Assembly: GCA_041547565.1 (NCBI GenBank)
Contig: JBFEUI010000085.1
Span: forward strand, 1 to 12,708
Reading direction: 5' to 3'
DNA length: 12,708 bases
DNA from: JBFEUI01 sp041547565
GTDB taxonomy: Bacteria; Pseudomonadota; Gammaproteobacteria; Thiohalomonadales; Thiohalomonadaceae
How positions within the stretch are numbered: position 1 is the stretch's first letter; every line of letters starts with the position of its first letter. The position numbers and the translations under genes were made by a program. Positions 1-7,902 of the stretch are shown here, piece by piece. The notes below the pieces were generated by a model. That model saw nothing but the letters and a program-made list of their open reading frames with translations. It was not told where the DNA came from and did not search any database.

Positions 1-174
1 TTATGTTGATTTAAATCATGTTTTTATTCTTTTCTTTTTCAAATAGTTTTTTTCCTTAGTCGAGTGTCCTACTGACGTAATCTCTCTTGCCTATACAACA
101 CGGCCAATTCGATTTTTTATTTGGCATGAAAACCCGATGCGTTTTGGTGTTGTGTGGCCCCACAACACCCGAGT
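1..174. other. AT-rich intergenic stretch downstream of uvrB
   Basis: The first 60 bases are very rich in T, and no coding frame continues in from the left edge. The only clear structure is the hairpin next to the uvrB stop, listed separately. No promoter or gene can be supported here. Confidence 0.5.
146..169 (-). terminator. Hairpin just after the uvrB stop codon
   Basis: A perfect 9-base-pair inverted repeat (GGTGTTGTG at 146-154, CACAACACC at 161-169) encloses a 6-base loop. It begins about 5 bases past the uvrB stop. Read on the minus strand it is followed by AAAACG rather than a T run, so it is not a classic intrinsic terminator. It may protect the mRNA 3' end or act with Rho. The structure is seen directly; the role is inferred. 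Confidence 0.4.
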
Positions 175-2199
<2,025 letters not shown>

Positions 2200-2249
2200 G
2201 GGGATTCAGTAACACTCGCAATTCAAGTATATTAGTAGTGATTTATTTT

Positions 2250-2263
2250 TTGCCTGCAGGCAA
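2250..2263. promoter_or_regulatory. Perfect 14-bp palindrome between uvrB and the aminotransferase gene
   Basis: TTGCCTGCAGGCAA is a perfect palindrome in the 103-base divergent intergenic region, 51 bases before one start and 40 before the other. Its position suits a dimeric regulator acting on either gene. No known operator is recognised, so the function is speculative. Confidence 0.3.
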
Positions 2264-2302
2264 CATTCAAAAGAGTAACAACCCGCTGTCGAGGAACCCG
2301 GC

Positions 2303-3490
2303 TTGGACATTCAACTCTCCCATCGTGTACAACAGGTTAAACCGTCACCGACTCTGGCCGTCACCGCTCGCGCCAACGAGCTCAAGGCCCAGGGCAAGGA
2401 TATTATCGGCCTGGGGGCCGGTGAACCCGATTTCGATACCCCCGATCATATCAAGGCAGCCGCCATCGAGGCGATTAATAACGGTTTTACCAAGTACACC
2501 GCCGTGGACGGCACCGCGGGACTGAAGCAGGCCATCATCGACAAGCTCAAGCGCGACAACGGGCTGGAGTACCAGCCGAAACAGGTGCTGGTCTCCTGCG
2601 GCGGCAAACAGAGTTTCTTCAACCTGGCGCAGGCGATGCTGGACCCCGGCGACGAGGTGATCATCCCCGCCCCCTACTGGGTCTCCTACCCCGACATGGT
2701 ACTGCTGGCCGAGGGCGTACCGGTGATCATCCATGCCGGCCTGGAGCAGGGCTTCAAGATCACCCCGGAGCAGCTGGAAGCGGCCATCACGCCGAAGACC
2801 CGCCTAGTGGTGCTGAACAGCCCGTCCAACCCGACCGGTGTGGCCTATACCCGGGCCGAACTGGCGGCACTGGGCGAGGTGCTGCTGCGCCATCCCGAGA
2901 TCCTGATCGCCAGCGACGACATGTACGAGCACATCCTCTGGGGCGAGGAACCGTTCGTCAACATCGTCATGGCCTGCCCCGAACTCTACAACCGTACCGT
3001 CGTGATGAACGGGGTCTCCAAGGCCTACTCCATGACCGGCTGGCGCATCGGCTATGCCGCCGGGCCCGAAAAACTGCTGCAGGCGATGAAAAAGGTCCAG
3101 TCACAGAGCACCTCCAACCCCACCTCGATCTCCCAGGTGGCGGCCGAGGCGGCGCTCAACGGCGACCAGAGCTGCATCCAGACCATGCTCACCGCCTTTA
3201 AGGAACGCCACGACTTCGTGGTGGAGAAACTCAATACCATCAAGGGCGTCAAGTGCCTACCCTCCCAGGGCGCGTTCTACTCCTTCCCCGATATGCGCGA
3301 GGTGATCGCCGCCATGCCGGATATCGAGAATGACGTGCAGTTGGCCGAATACCTGCTCAACGAGGCAGGCGTGGCGCTGGTACCGGGCTCGGCCTTCGGT
3401 CAGGAGGGTTACATGCGCCTCTCCTTCGCCACCAGCATGGAGAACCTGGAAAAGGCCCTGGAGCGCGTCGCCAACGCCCTCAACAGCTAG
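2303..3490 (+). CDS. aspC: Class I pyridoxal-phosphate aminotransferase, aspartate aminotransferase type (subgroup Ib)
   Basis: A 395-residue fold-type I transaminase that probably interconverts aspartate and oxaloacetate with 2-oxoglutarate and glutamate. Family landmarks are present: the N-terminal GLGAGEPDFDTP (37-48), GFTKYTAVDG (61-70), NSPSNPTG (172-179), the cofactor-binding D205 and Y208 of SDDMYEH, the Schiff-base lysine K240 in SKAYSMTGWRIGY, and R372 in MRLSF for the substrate carboxylate. The start is TTG, supported by GAGGA at 2291-2295 with a 7-base gap and by the typical N-terminus MDIQLS. Members of the Ib group can also transaminate prephenate or other amino acids, so substrate range cannot be fixed from sequence. 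The gene lies divergent to uvrB; I recall the same neighbours, with tRNA-Asn, in Pseudomonas. Confidence 0.93.
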   Translation: MDIQLSHRVQQVKPSPTLAVTARANELKAQGKDIIGLGAGEPDFDTPDHIKAAAIEAINNGFTKYTAVDGTAGLKQAIIDKLKRDNGLEYQPKQVLVSCGGKQSFFNLAQAMLDPGDEVIIPAPYWVSYPDMVLLAEGVPVIIHAGLEQGFKITPEQLEAAITPKTRLVVLNSPSNPTGVAYTRAELAALGEVLLRHPEILIASDDMYEHILWGEEPFVNIVMACPELYNRTVVMNGVSKAYSMTGWRIGYAAGPEKLLQAMKKVQSQSTSNPTSISQVAAEAALNGDQSCIQTMLTAFKERHDFVVEKLNTIKGVKCLPSQGAFYSFPDMREVIAAMPDIENDVQLAEYLLNEAGVALVPGSAFGQEGYMRLSFATSMENLEKALERVANALNS

Positions 3491-3879
3491 TCACCAGGCA
3501 GCTACTGCAGGTCACGTTGCGAAGCTACGTGACAACCTGGTTGTCGGATAACCGCTGACCGCCGGGAGCGGATGTGGTCAGCCACAGGCTGACCCGAAGG
3601 GCATACTCCAGGGATGGAACCCGCAACTAGAACTATGCCTGCTTCTTTATTGCCAGTAATTTCAAGCATCTACATTTCACCACACAGTTCGCCCTGCTGG
3701 TTTGTAGGATTTGTCCTACAAAACATACCGAGATACCCCTACAAAAACTGACAACATTGCCCGACAAGCCCGCCCTTCCCTCTGCAGGCCACCCAAAGGT
3801 AGAGTAATAACCGTCACATGGAGGTGGAGATGACAAGGACGCCATCTCTCACATATCGACACAAGGAAGTGGGGATGAC
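3491..3879. other. Non-coding stretch with consecutive hairpins between aminotransferase and prepilin genes
   Basis: No gene can be supported in these 389 bases. Directly visible structures are GTCACGT/ACGTGAC (3511-3533), a near-palindrome GACAACC-T-GGTTGTC (3531-3545), CCGCT/AGCGG (3552-3571), GGTCAGCC-ACA-GGCTGACC (3576-3594) and TTTGTAGGA-TTTG-TCCTACAAA (3701-3722). None is followed by a T run, so none is a clear terminator for the aminotransferase gene. Two related 21-base stretches 45 bases apart (3821 and 3866) precede the prepilin start. The density of stems could mean a structured RNA, but I recognise no known family. Confidence 0.45.
3701..3722. repeat. Perfect hairpin upstream of the prepilin gene
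   Basis: TTTGTAGGA and TCCTACAAA form a 9-base-pair perfect stem with a TTTG loop, about 160 bases before the prepilin start. Part of the right arm (CCTACAAAA) recurs at 3738. It could be an operator or an mRNA leader element. Confidence 0.35.
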
Positions 3880-4470
3880 ATGGATGTCGCCTATCATGGT
3901 CCGGGTTGGAAGCGGATTCCAACCCGGCCTTTTTTATCCGCCGGTTATACCCTCGCCGAGCTACTCACCACGGTGGCCATTGTCGGCACGCTGGCCAGTA
4001 TTGCGGCCCCGTCCTTCGCGGAGCTGATCGCCGATACCCGCCTTTCCACCCAGTTCAACAGCCTGGTCGCCAGTCTCAACCTGGCCCGCAGTGAGGCCAT
4101 CAAGCGCACCACCGATGTTGTCGTGTGCAAAAGTTCAGATCAAAACCTGTGCATCAGGGAAGGAGGTTGGGAACAAGGCTGGCTGGTGTTTGTAGACAAA
4201 GACCGTAGCCGTACAAGGGATGAATCGGAAACCCTGATACATGTACAGGATTCACTCGATGGGCAAATCACCGTGCAATACAGCGCCTTCGGCTCCCAAC
4301 ACTATATTATCTACTACCCGGAAGGCTTCTCCCGCACCAACGGGACGTTTACCTTCTGTGACCCGCGAGGCGCCGACAAGGCCAAGGCGCTGATCCTCTA
4401 CAAAACCGGTCGTCTGCGCAATGATACGGCCCGGCCCGATGGCGAACCGTTGAGCTGCCCGACGGGCTGA
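3880..4470 (+). CDS. GspH/FimT-type prepilin-like protein
   Basis: A 196-residue protein with the class III (type IV pilin) signal: a short basic leader, then AG|YTLAEL with predicted cleavage after G22 and the conserved glutamate at mature position 5 (E27), followed by a hydrophobic helix to about residue 45. The body fits the GspH/FimT family: a helix with LARSEAIKR, then VVVC, WEQGWLVFVDKD and a C-terminal beta region. Four cysteines (83, 91, 160, 193) could pair outside the inner membrane. Such minor pilins act in type IV pilus priming or DNA uptake, or as type II secretion pseudopilins. AAGGAAG at 3863-3869 lies 10 bases before the ATG, and no in-frame start occurs between it and the cleavage site. 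Oddly, an intrinsic terminator overlaps the leader codons, the leader is long for the family, and no other pilin gene is nearby. Confidence 0.82.
   Translation: MDVAYHGPGWKRIPTRPFLSAGYTLAELLTTVAIVGTLASIAAPSFAELIADTRLSTQFNSLVASLNLARSEAIKRTTDVVVCKSSDQNLCIREGGWEQGWLVFVDKDRSRTRDESETLIHVQDSLDGQITVQYSAFGSQHYIIYYPEGFSRTNGTFTFCDPRGADKAKALILYKTGRLRNDTARPDGEPLSCPTG
3901..3935 (+). terminator. Intrinsic terminator inside the prepilin leader codons
   Basis: CCGGGTTGGAA (3901-3911) and TTCCAACCCGG (3917-3927) form an 11-base-pair perfect stem with a 5-base loop, followed by CC and six T residues (3930-3935). By structure this is a strong Rho-independent terminator on the plus strand. It falls within codons 8 to 19 of the frame that starts at 3880, before the prepilin cleavage site. 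It may end an upstream transcript or attenuate the pilin gene. Confidence 0.75.
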
Positions 4471-4504
4471 GCAGCGAATAAAACCGTTAATTCTCCAACA
4501 TCTA

Positions 4505-4533
4505 TTGACCCACCGCTACGCGGCTTGTAATAT
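4505..4533 (+). promoter_or_regulatory. Sigma70-type promoter of tRNA-Asn
   Basis: TTGACC (4505-4510) and TAATAT (4528-4533) are separated by exactly 17 bases, and the mature tRNA begins 18 bases after the -10 element. The discriminator (ACGCCGCG) is GC-rich, a feature of stable-RNA promoters under growth-rate and ppGpp control; that control is inferred. Confidence 0.8.
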
Positions 4534-4550
4534 ACGCCGCGTTCCAACAT

Positions 4551-4626
4551 TCCCCCGTAGTTCAGTTGGTAGAACACCGGACTGTTAATCCGTATGTCGC
4601 TGGTTCGAGTCCAGCCGGGGGAGCCA
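4551..4626 (+). tRNA. tRNA-Asn(GTT)
   Basis: The sequence folds into a full cloverleaf: acceptor stem TCCCCCG / CGGGGGA, D arm GTTC...GAAC, anticodon loop CTGTTAA with anticodon GTT at 4584-4586, and T arm GCTGG-TTCGAGT-CCAGC. The discriminator is G4623 and the CCA end is encoded (4624-4626). Compared with E. coli tRNA-Asn as I remember it, the first anticodon-stem pair (27-43) is a C-T mismatch here. It is transcribed alone from its own promoter and ends at an intrinsic terminator 12 bases later. tRNA-Asn genes are frequent integration sites; see the finding on a partial copy of its 3' end. Confidence 0.97.
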
Positions 4627-4638
4627 GTTTAAAGAAAA

Positions 4639-4665
4639 GCCGACCACAACAGGTCGGCTTTTTTT
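4639..4665 (+). terminator. Intrinsic terminator of tRNA-Asn
   Basis: GCCGACC (4639-4645) and GGTCGGC (4652-4658) form a perfect stem around a 6-base loop, followed by seven T residues. The stem can be extended by A-T pairs into the flanking A and T runs. Confidence 0.93.
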
Positions 4666-4892
4666 ATGTGCAGGATGTACGGAACGCCGCGGATCCATGG
4701 ATCTTGATACCCCTTTGTGGGGTGCGGACAGGAGCGGCGTATTCAGACTAACCACTTATGTGCTAGTGCCCCCACGAACTCTCACCCGCGACGCTGGTGG
4801 CTCAGCCCGCTAAACTGGACTGCCCCTGCGGGCGCACTGAAGTGCGGTCCCTTTCGCTGGCCGTAAAGGGGTCGAGCCCAGCCGACACCAAC
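4666..4892. other. Intergenic stretch with a cluster of small hairpins and a tRNA-like tail
   Basis: No coding frame is convincing between the tRNA terminator and the galU terminator. Three hairpins follow one another closely: GCCC-CTGC-GGGC (4822-4833), GCAC-TGAA-GTGC (4834-4845) and CCCTTT/AAAGGG (4849-4870). They are followed by TCGAGCCCAGCCG (4872-4884), which differs by one base from the T-arm region of tRNA-Asn. This could be a remnant of an integration event or an unrecognised RNA; neither is proven. Confidence 0.35.
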
Positions 4893-4921
4893 AAAAAAAC
4901 CGGCCATGTTAGGTCGGTTTT
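4893..4921 (-). terminator. Terminator of galU, possibly bidirectional
   Basis: Read on the minus strand, AAAACCGACC and GGCCGGTTTT form a stem with one A-C mismatch around a 6-base loop, and the T run extends through the complement of 4893-4899. It starts 31 bases after the galU stop. On the plus strand the mismatch becomes a G-T wobble and TTTT follows, so it may also stop read-through from the tRNA side. Confidence 0.75.
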
Positions 4922-4952
4922 CCCGTTTTCAGCGTTGAGCAAGAGTCACTGT

Positions 4953-5834
4953 CTATTCCGACAGGGAAAATGACTTCAAATAGGCCTTGAACGGCCCGGA
5001 CAGCTCCTCGTGTTTCAGGCCGAACTCCACCGTCGCCTGCAGATACCCCAGCTTGCTGCCGCAATCGTAGCGTTTGCCGTCAAAGCGGTATGCCAGCACC
5101 TTCTCCTCTTCCAGTAACATGGCAATGGCATCGGTAAGCTGGATCTCCCCCCCTGAACCACGTTCGGTTGTCTCAAGCAGTTCAAATATTCTTGGCGTCA
5201 GGATATAGCGCCCAACCACCGCAAGGTTTGAAGGGGCCTGCTCGGGCTGCGGCTTTTCAATGATGCTGGATACGTCAGAGACTTTGCTATCAATGGCATG
5301 GCTGCTGACGATACCGTACTTGTCGGTATCCTCACCGGGAACTTCCTCGACCCCCAGAACACTGCACTGGTGGTCATTGAAAACTGACACCATCTGCGCC
5401 ATCACCCCGTCCCCTCCGTCATCCACCAGGTCATCGGCCAGCAACACCGCAAACGGGTCATTTCCAATAACAGGCTTGGCACACAACACCGCATGCCCCA
5501 GTCCCAGTGCCTCGGGCTGACGGATATAGACACAGGAGACATCGGCCGGGACGATAGAACGTACGATATCCAGCAGCTCGTTTTTCCCCTTCTTCTCAAG
5601 CTCCGCCTCAAGCTCATAGTTTTTGTCAAAGTGGTCCTCGATCGCCCGCTTCGCGCTGCTGGTGACGAAGACCATTTCCGTAATACCGGCTCTGACCGCC
5701 TCCTCCACCGCATATTGAATCAGCGGCTTATCGACGACCGGCATCATCTCCTTTGGGTTGGCCTTGGTGGCCGGCAGGAAACGGGTGCCCATACCCGCAA
5801 CAGGAAAAACCGCCTTGGTGACTCTACGTGTCAT
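4953..5834 (-). CDS. galU: UTP--glucose-1-phosphate uridylyltransferase
   Basis: GalU makes UDP-glucose from UTP and glucose-1-phosphate in the cytoplasm, feeding lipopolysaccharide core, O-antigen, exopolysaccharide and trehalose routes. The 293-residue length is typical of the bacterial enzyme. The nucleotide-binding signature GMGTRFLPATK (14-24) and PKEMMPVVDKP (27-37) are intact, as are LADD (132-135), the EKP motif (193-195) and GGEIQLTDAI (228-237). The ATG at 5834 gives the standard N-terminus MTRRVTKAVFPVAG; the ribosome binding site before it is weak. It appears to be a single-gene unit, with its own terminator downstream and a 460-base gap upstream. Confusion with the related dTDP-glucose (RmlA) or CDP-glucose (RfbF) enzymes is unlikely, given the GalU-specific N-terminal segment. 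Confidence 0.96.
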   Translation of the reverse strand: MTRRVTKAVFPVAGMGTRFLPATKANPKEMMPVVDKPLIQYAVEEAVRAGITEMVFVTSSAKRAIEDHFDKNYELEAELEKKGKNELLDIVRSIVPADVSCVYIRQPEALGLGHAVLCAKPVIGNDPFAVLLADDLVDDGGDGVMAQMVSVFNDHQCSVLGVEEVPGEDTDKYGIVSSHAIDSKVSDVSSIIEKPQPEQAPSNLAVVGRYILTPRIFELLETTERGSGGEIQLTDAIAMLLEEEKVLAYRFDGKRYDCGSKLGYLQATVEFGLKHEELSGPFKAYLKSFSLSE

Positions 5835-6016
5835 AATGCATCCATACAGTAATAAAAATATCTGTTGAAATCATAACATCCTAATTTCCCGCAGCTCTTT
5901 ACGTGCATTCGCGAAAAACTCGGCAACAAACAAAGCAATGGTTTGATACATTCATCGCATAATTATCAACCACAAATCACTTAATAACCCAGCCCCATAA
6001 CCACAGGTGCTGCCTT

Positions 6017-6032
6017 GTGAATCAATATTCAC
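6017..6032. promoter_or_regulatory. Perfect inverted repeat GTGAAT-N4-ATTCAC
   Basis: A 6-4-6 perfect dyad lies 183 bases upstream of galU. It resembles a CRP half-site pair (TGTGA...TCAC), but the spacing is 8 rather than 6 bases between TGTGA and TCAC, so a CRP site is not supported. It could bind another dimeric regulator. Confidence 0.25.
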
Positions 6033-6255
6033 TATTCCCTAATTTGTAATTGATTTGTCTATAAAGACGTCTAACAGGCTTATGTATTGATTGACTCTAA
6101 CCAATGCTAGCGAAAATAGGCTGATATGAAAACAAGATCACGAAAAGTTAGCGGATTGAGCGAAGTACTTATGATACAGGTTGAGCGGGGTGCGTCGGGA
6201 CAACACAAGAACTCGCTTATGCCAGTACTTTCAAGGGTATATGGAGGAAGGTAAT

Positions 6256-6277
6256 GTCCCTCCCGTTTGGGAGGGAC
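6256..6277 (-). terminator. Hairpin downstream of comEA
   Basis: GTCCCTCCC and GGGAGGGAC form a 9-base-pair perfect stem with a 4-base loop, 17 bases past the comEA stop. No T run follows on either strand, so it may be an mRNA 3'-stabilising stem rather than a true intrinsic terminator. Confidence 0.5.
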
Positions 6278-6294
6278 ACGGTGGCAACTTACAG

Positions 6295-6564
6295 TTATTG
6301 GTTGGTCACGGTGATGTTATCACGGTTGTTGTCGAGAATTTTGCTGCCGATGCCCTTGACCATGCTCAGTTCATCGACAGACTTGAAGGGACCATGTTGC
6401 TCACGGTAGAGCACAATGGCCTGTGCCCGTTTCTCACCAACCCCCTTGATTGCCTCGGCAATCGCCTGTGCATCTGCGGTATTGATGTTGACGGGAAGGG
6501 CAAATGCCACGGAAGTGGCCAGTGACATAACGATTGAAAGCAAAAGTGCTTTTAATGTCTTCAT
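6295..6564 (-). CDS. comEA: ComEA-family helix-hairpin-helix DNA-binding protein (periplasmic)
   Basis: A small 89-residue protein with a Sec signal peptide: basic MKTLK, a hydrophobic stretch to about residue 20, and predicted cleavage after AFA (22). The mature part is essentially one helix-hairpin-helix unit: INTADAQAIAEAIKGVGEKRA (27-47), a link to HGPF, then VKGIGSKIL (69-77). In competent Gram-negative bacteria such proteins bind incoming double-stranded DNA in the periplasm and ratchet it inward during transformation. Many gammaproteobacteria carry this short stand-alone form without proven competence. A strong AAGGAGA (6571-6577) sits 6 bases before the ATG, and a possible promoter is listed separately. 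No other competence gene is adjacent, so a role in DNA uptake rests on family membership. Confidence 0.9.
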   Translation of the reverse strand: MKTLKALLLSIVMSLATSVAFALPVNINTADAQAIAEAIKGVGEKRAQAIVLYREQHGPFKSVDELSMVKGIGSKILDNNRDNITVTNQ

Positions 6565-6614
6565 AACACATCTCCTTGTGTTGTTTGTAGGTAATTTCCG
6601 TATCCGGAATCTGA

Positions 6615-6643
6615 AAAATACAAGTTCCCAAAATGTAGATCAA
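6615..6643 (-). promoter_or_regulatory. Candidate promoter of comEA
   Basis: On the minus strand TTGATC and TATTTT are separated by 17 bases, each matching four of six sigma70 consensus positions. The -10 element ends 50 bases before the comEA start. The match is moderate in an AT-rich region, so chance occurrence is possible. Confidence 0.4.
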
Positions 6644-6671
6644 GTATTTTTTATCAAAAGATCGACAGCCA

Positions 6672-7096
6672 TGGGGATTGTGAACAGCAGTGAGACTACA
6701 AACATAGGGCAGGCCATACCCGCCATCAGCGGCGCCCACAGGGCGCCCCATATGCATTTCACGTTCAACGCTTCACCGTTCACGCCGCAGAAAATGCTGT
6801 ATCTATGCTTTAAGTCCCTGCTCAATTGATTCAAGTTCACCAGTGGCGATCATGAATAGTCCTGAAACCAACATATAGGGCGGGCCATGCCCGCCATCAG
6901 CGGCGCCCACAGGGCGCCCTATATGCATTTCACGTTCAACGCTTCACCGTTCACGCCGCAGAAAATGCTGTATCTATGATTTAAGCTTCTGCTCAATTGA
7001 TTGCAGTTCACCAGTGGCGATCGTGAATAGTTCTGAAACCAACACATAGGGCGGGCCATGCCCGCCATCAGCGGCGCCCACAGGGCGTCCTATATG
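6672..7096. repeat. Tandem array, 171-bp unit, with a two-hairpin GC-rich module
   Basis: Units begin at 6705, 6876 and 7047, a constant period of 171. The first two are complete and nearly identical, the third keeps only its first 50 bases or so, and 6672-6704 resembles a diverged unit tail. Each unit opens with TAG then GGCGGGC-CAT-GCCCGCC (6879-6895 in unit 2), a 6-base linker ATCAGC, then GGCGCCC-ACA-GGGCGCC (6902-6918), closing with CTATA. The unit 1 copy of the first hairpin has lost some pairing. The roughly 120-base spacer between modules is also conserved. It occupies the comEA-pyrF gap and contains no supported gene. Confidence 0.92.
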
Positions 7097-7117
7097 CTGG
7101 CGGAGAATGACAAAGCT

Positions 7118-7191
7118 GTAGGCCCGATTGAGCGCAAGCGGTATCGGGCAGCGCTGTAGTGCCGGACACCGCTACGCTTTGTCCGGCCTAC
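7118..7191. repeat. REP/BIME-like inverted pair of GTAG hairpins
   Basis: Two hairpins face each other. The first runs GTAG, GCCCGAT (7122-7128) and ATCGGGC (7143-7149). The second runs GCCGGAC (7161-7167) and GTCCGGC (7181-7187), then CTAC, which is GTAG on the other strand. A GTAG tetranucleotide at the foot of an imperfect GC-rich hairpin, in inverted pairs, is the hallmark of REP elements mobilised by RAYT transposases. The pair sits 12 bases beyond the pyrF stop, the usual place for REPs, where they can protect mRNA ends. No RAYT gene is in the window. Confidence 0.75.
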
Positions 7192-7203
7192 TTCTAAATG
7201 CTG

Positions 7204-7902
7204 TCAGTTATTTAATTCCTGCTCGATCGCTTCCAGTGCGGCCATGGGTTCAGGGGCCGCCGTGATGGGTCGTCCGATAACCAGATAGCTGGAGCCGGCC
7301 TTCACCGCATCAGCCGGAGTCATCACCCGGGTCTGATCGCCCTTTTGGCTGCCGGCGGGTCGGATGCCCGGTGTAACCAGCTGAAATTCGTCACCCTGGG
7401 ACTTGCGCAGCATCTCGACTTCGAGCGGTGAACAAACCACCCCGTCAAGGCCTGACTCATTGGCCAGGCTTGCCAGGCGCAGCACGTTGTCTGCCGGGGT
7501 GCCGCTCAGGCCGATACCAGCAATATCCTCCTGCCCCATACTGGTCAGGATCGTAACGGCAATTAAAAGTGGTGGCTGCTCAAAGGCACTCACCGCCTCC
7601 TTGGCAGCACGCATCATCTTTCCGCCGCCGAGTGCGTGCACATTAACCATCCAGACACCCAGTTCAGCCGCAGCGGTGCAGGCACGAGCAACCGTATTGG
7701 GAATATCGTGAAACTTAAGGTCAAGGAACACATCATAGCCCTGCCCCACGAGTTGTTCGACAAACTGTGGACCACCGCGGGTAAACAGCTCTTTGCCCAC
7801 CTTGAGCCTGCAGCGTCCCGGCTCCAGGCGTTCAACCAAAGTCTGCGCCTCCTTGGTACCGGGAAAATCCAGCGCCACAATAATCTTCGAGTCTGTATTC
7901 AT
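7204..7902 (-). CDS. pyrF: Orotidine 5'-phosphate decarboxylase
   Basis: PyrF catalyses the last step of de novo UMP synthesis, decarboxylation of orotidine monophosphate, in the cytoplasm. The 232 residues match the short bacterial group. The catalytic Asp-Lys-Asp set lies in DLKFHDIPNT (61-70: D61, K63, D66), with LDF near the N-terminus, K34 in LKVGKELF, and the phosphate-binding R211 in IGRPITAA. The ATG at 7902 overlaps the lapB stop by four bases (ATGA), so translation is probably coupled. It is the last gene of the minus-strand run, and a REP-like pair lies just beyond its stop. Confidence 0.97.
   Translation of the reverse strand: MNTDSKIIVALDFPGTKEAQTLVERLEPGRCRLKVGKELFTRGGPQFVEQLVGQGYDVFLDLKFHDIPNTVARACTAAAELGVWMVNVHALGGGKMMRAAKEAVSAFEQPPLLIAVTILTSMGQEDIAGIGLSGTPADNVLRLASLANESGLDGVVCSPLEVEMLRKSQGDEFQLVTPGIRPAGSQKGDQTRVMTPADAVKAGSSYLVIGRPITAAPEPMAALEAIEQELNN

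Larger units (their letters stand above)
5835..6294. other. AT-rich gap between galU and comEA
   Basis: No gene is supported in these 460 bases, which are clearly more AT-rich than their neighbours. Both flanking genes are on the minus strand, so the galU promoter should lie here, but I cannot identify it with confidence. Visible structures are the dyad at 6017-6032 and the hairpin at 6256-6277. The plus-strand frame from 6181 lacks a ribosome binding site and runs antisense into comEA. Confidence 0.5.

Noticed and set aside
2200..2302. LexA/SOS box for uvrB
   Set aside because: No CTGT-N8-ACAG or close variant is present in the intergenic region.
3818..4027. Alternative frame overlapping the prepilin start
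   Set aside because: It gives no prepilin motif and ends early; the 3880 frame carries the complete pilin signal and GspH-like body.
4566..4751. Plus-strand open frame starting inside the tRNA
   Set aside because: It begins within tRNA-Asn and runs through the terminator; MVEHRTVNPYVAGSSPAGG is the well-known false translation of a tRNA gene.
6016..6033. CRP binding site
   Set aside because: TGTGA and TCAC are 8 bases apart rather than the 6 required for CRP.
6181..6829. Plus-strand open frames over comEA and the repeats (6181-6525 and 6416-6829)
   Set aside because: They are antisense to comEA, which has a signal peptide, family motif and good ribosome binding site, and they lack these signals.
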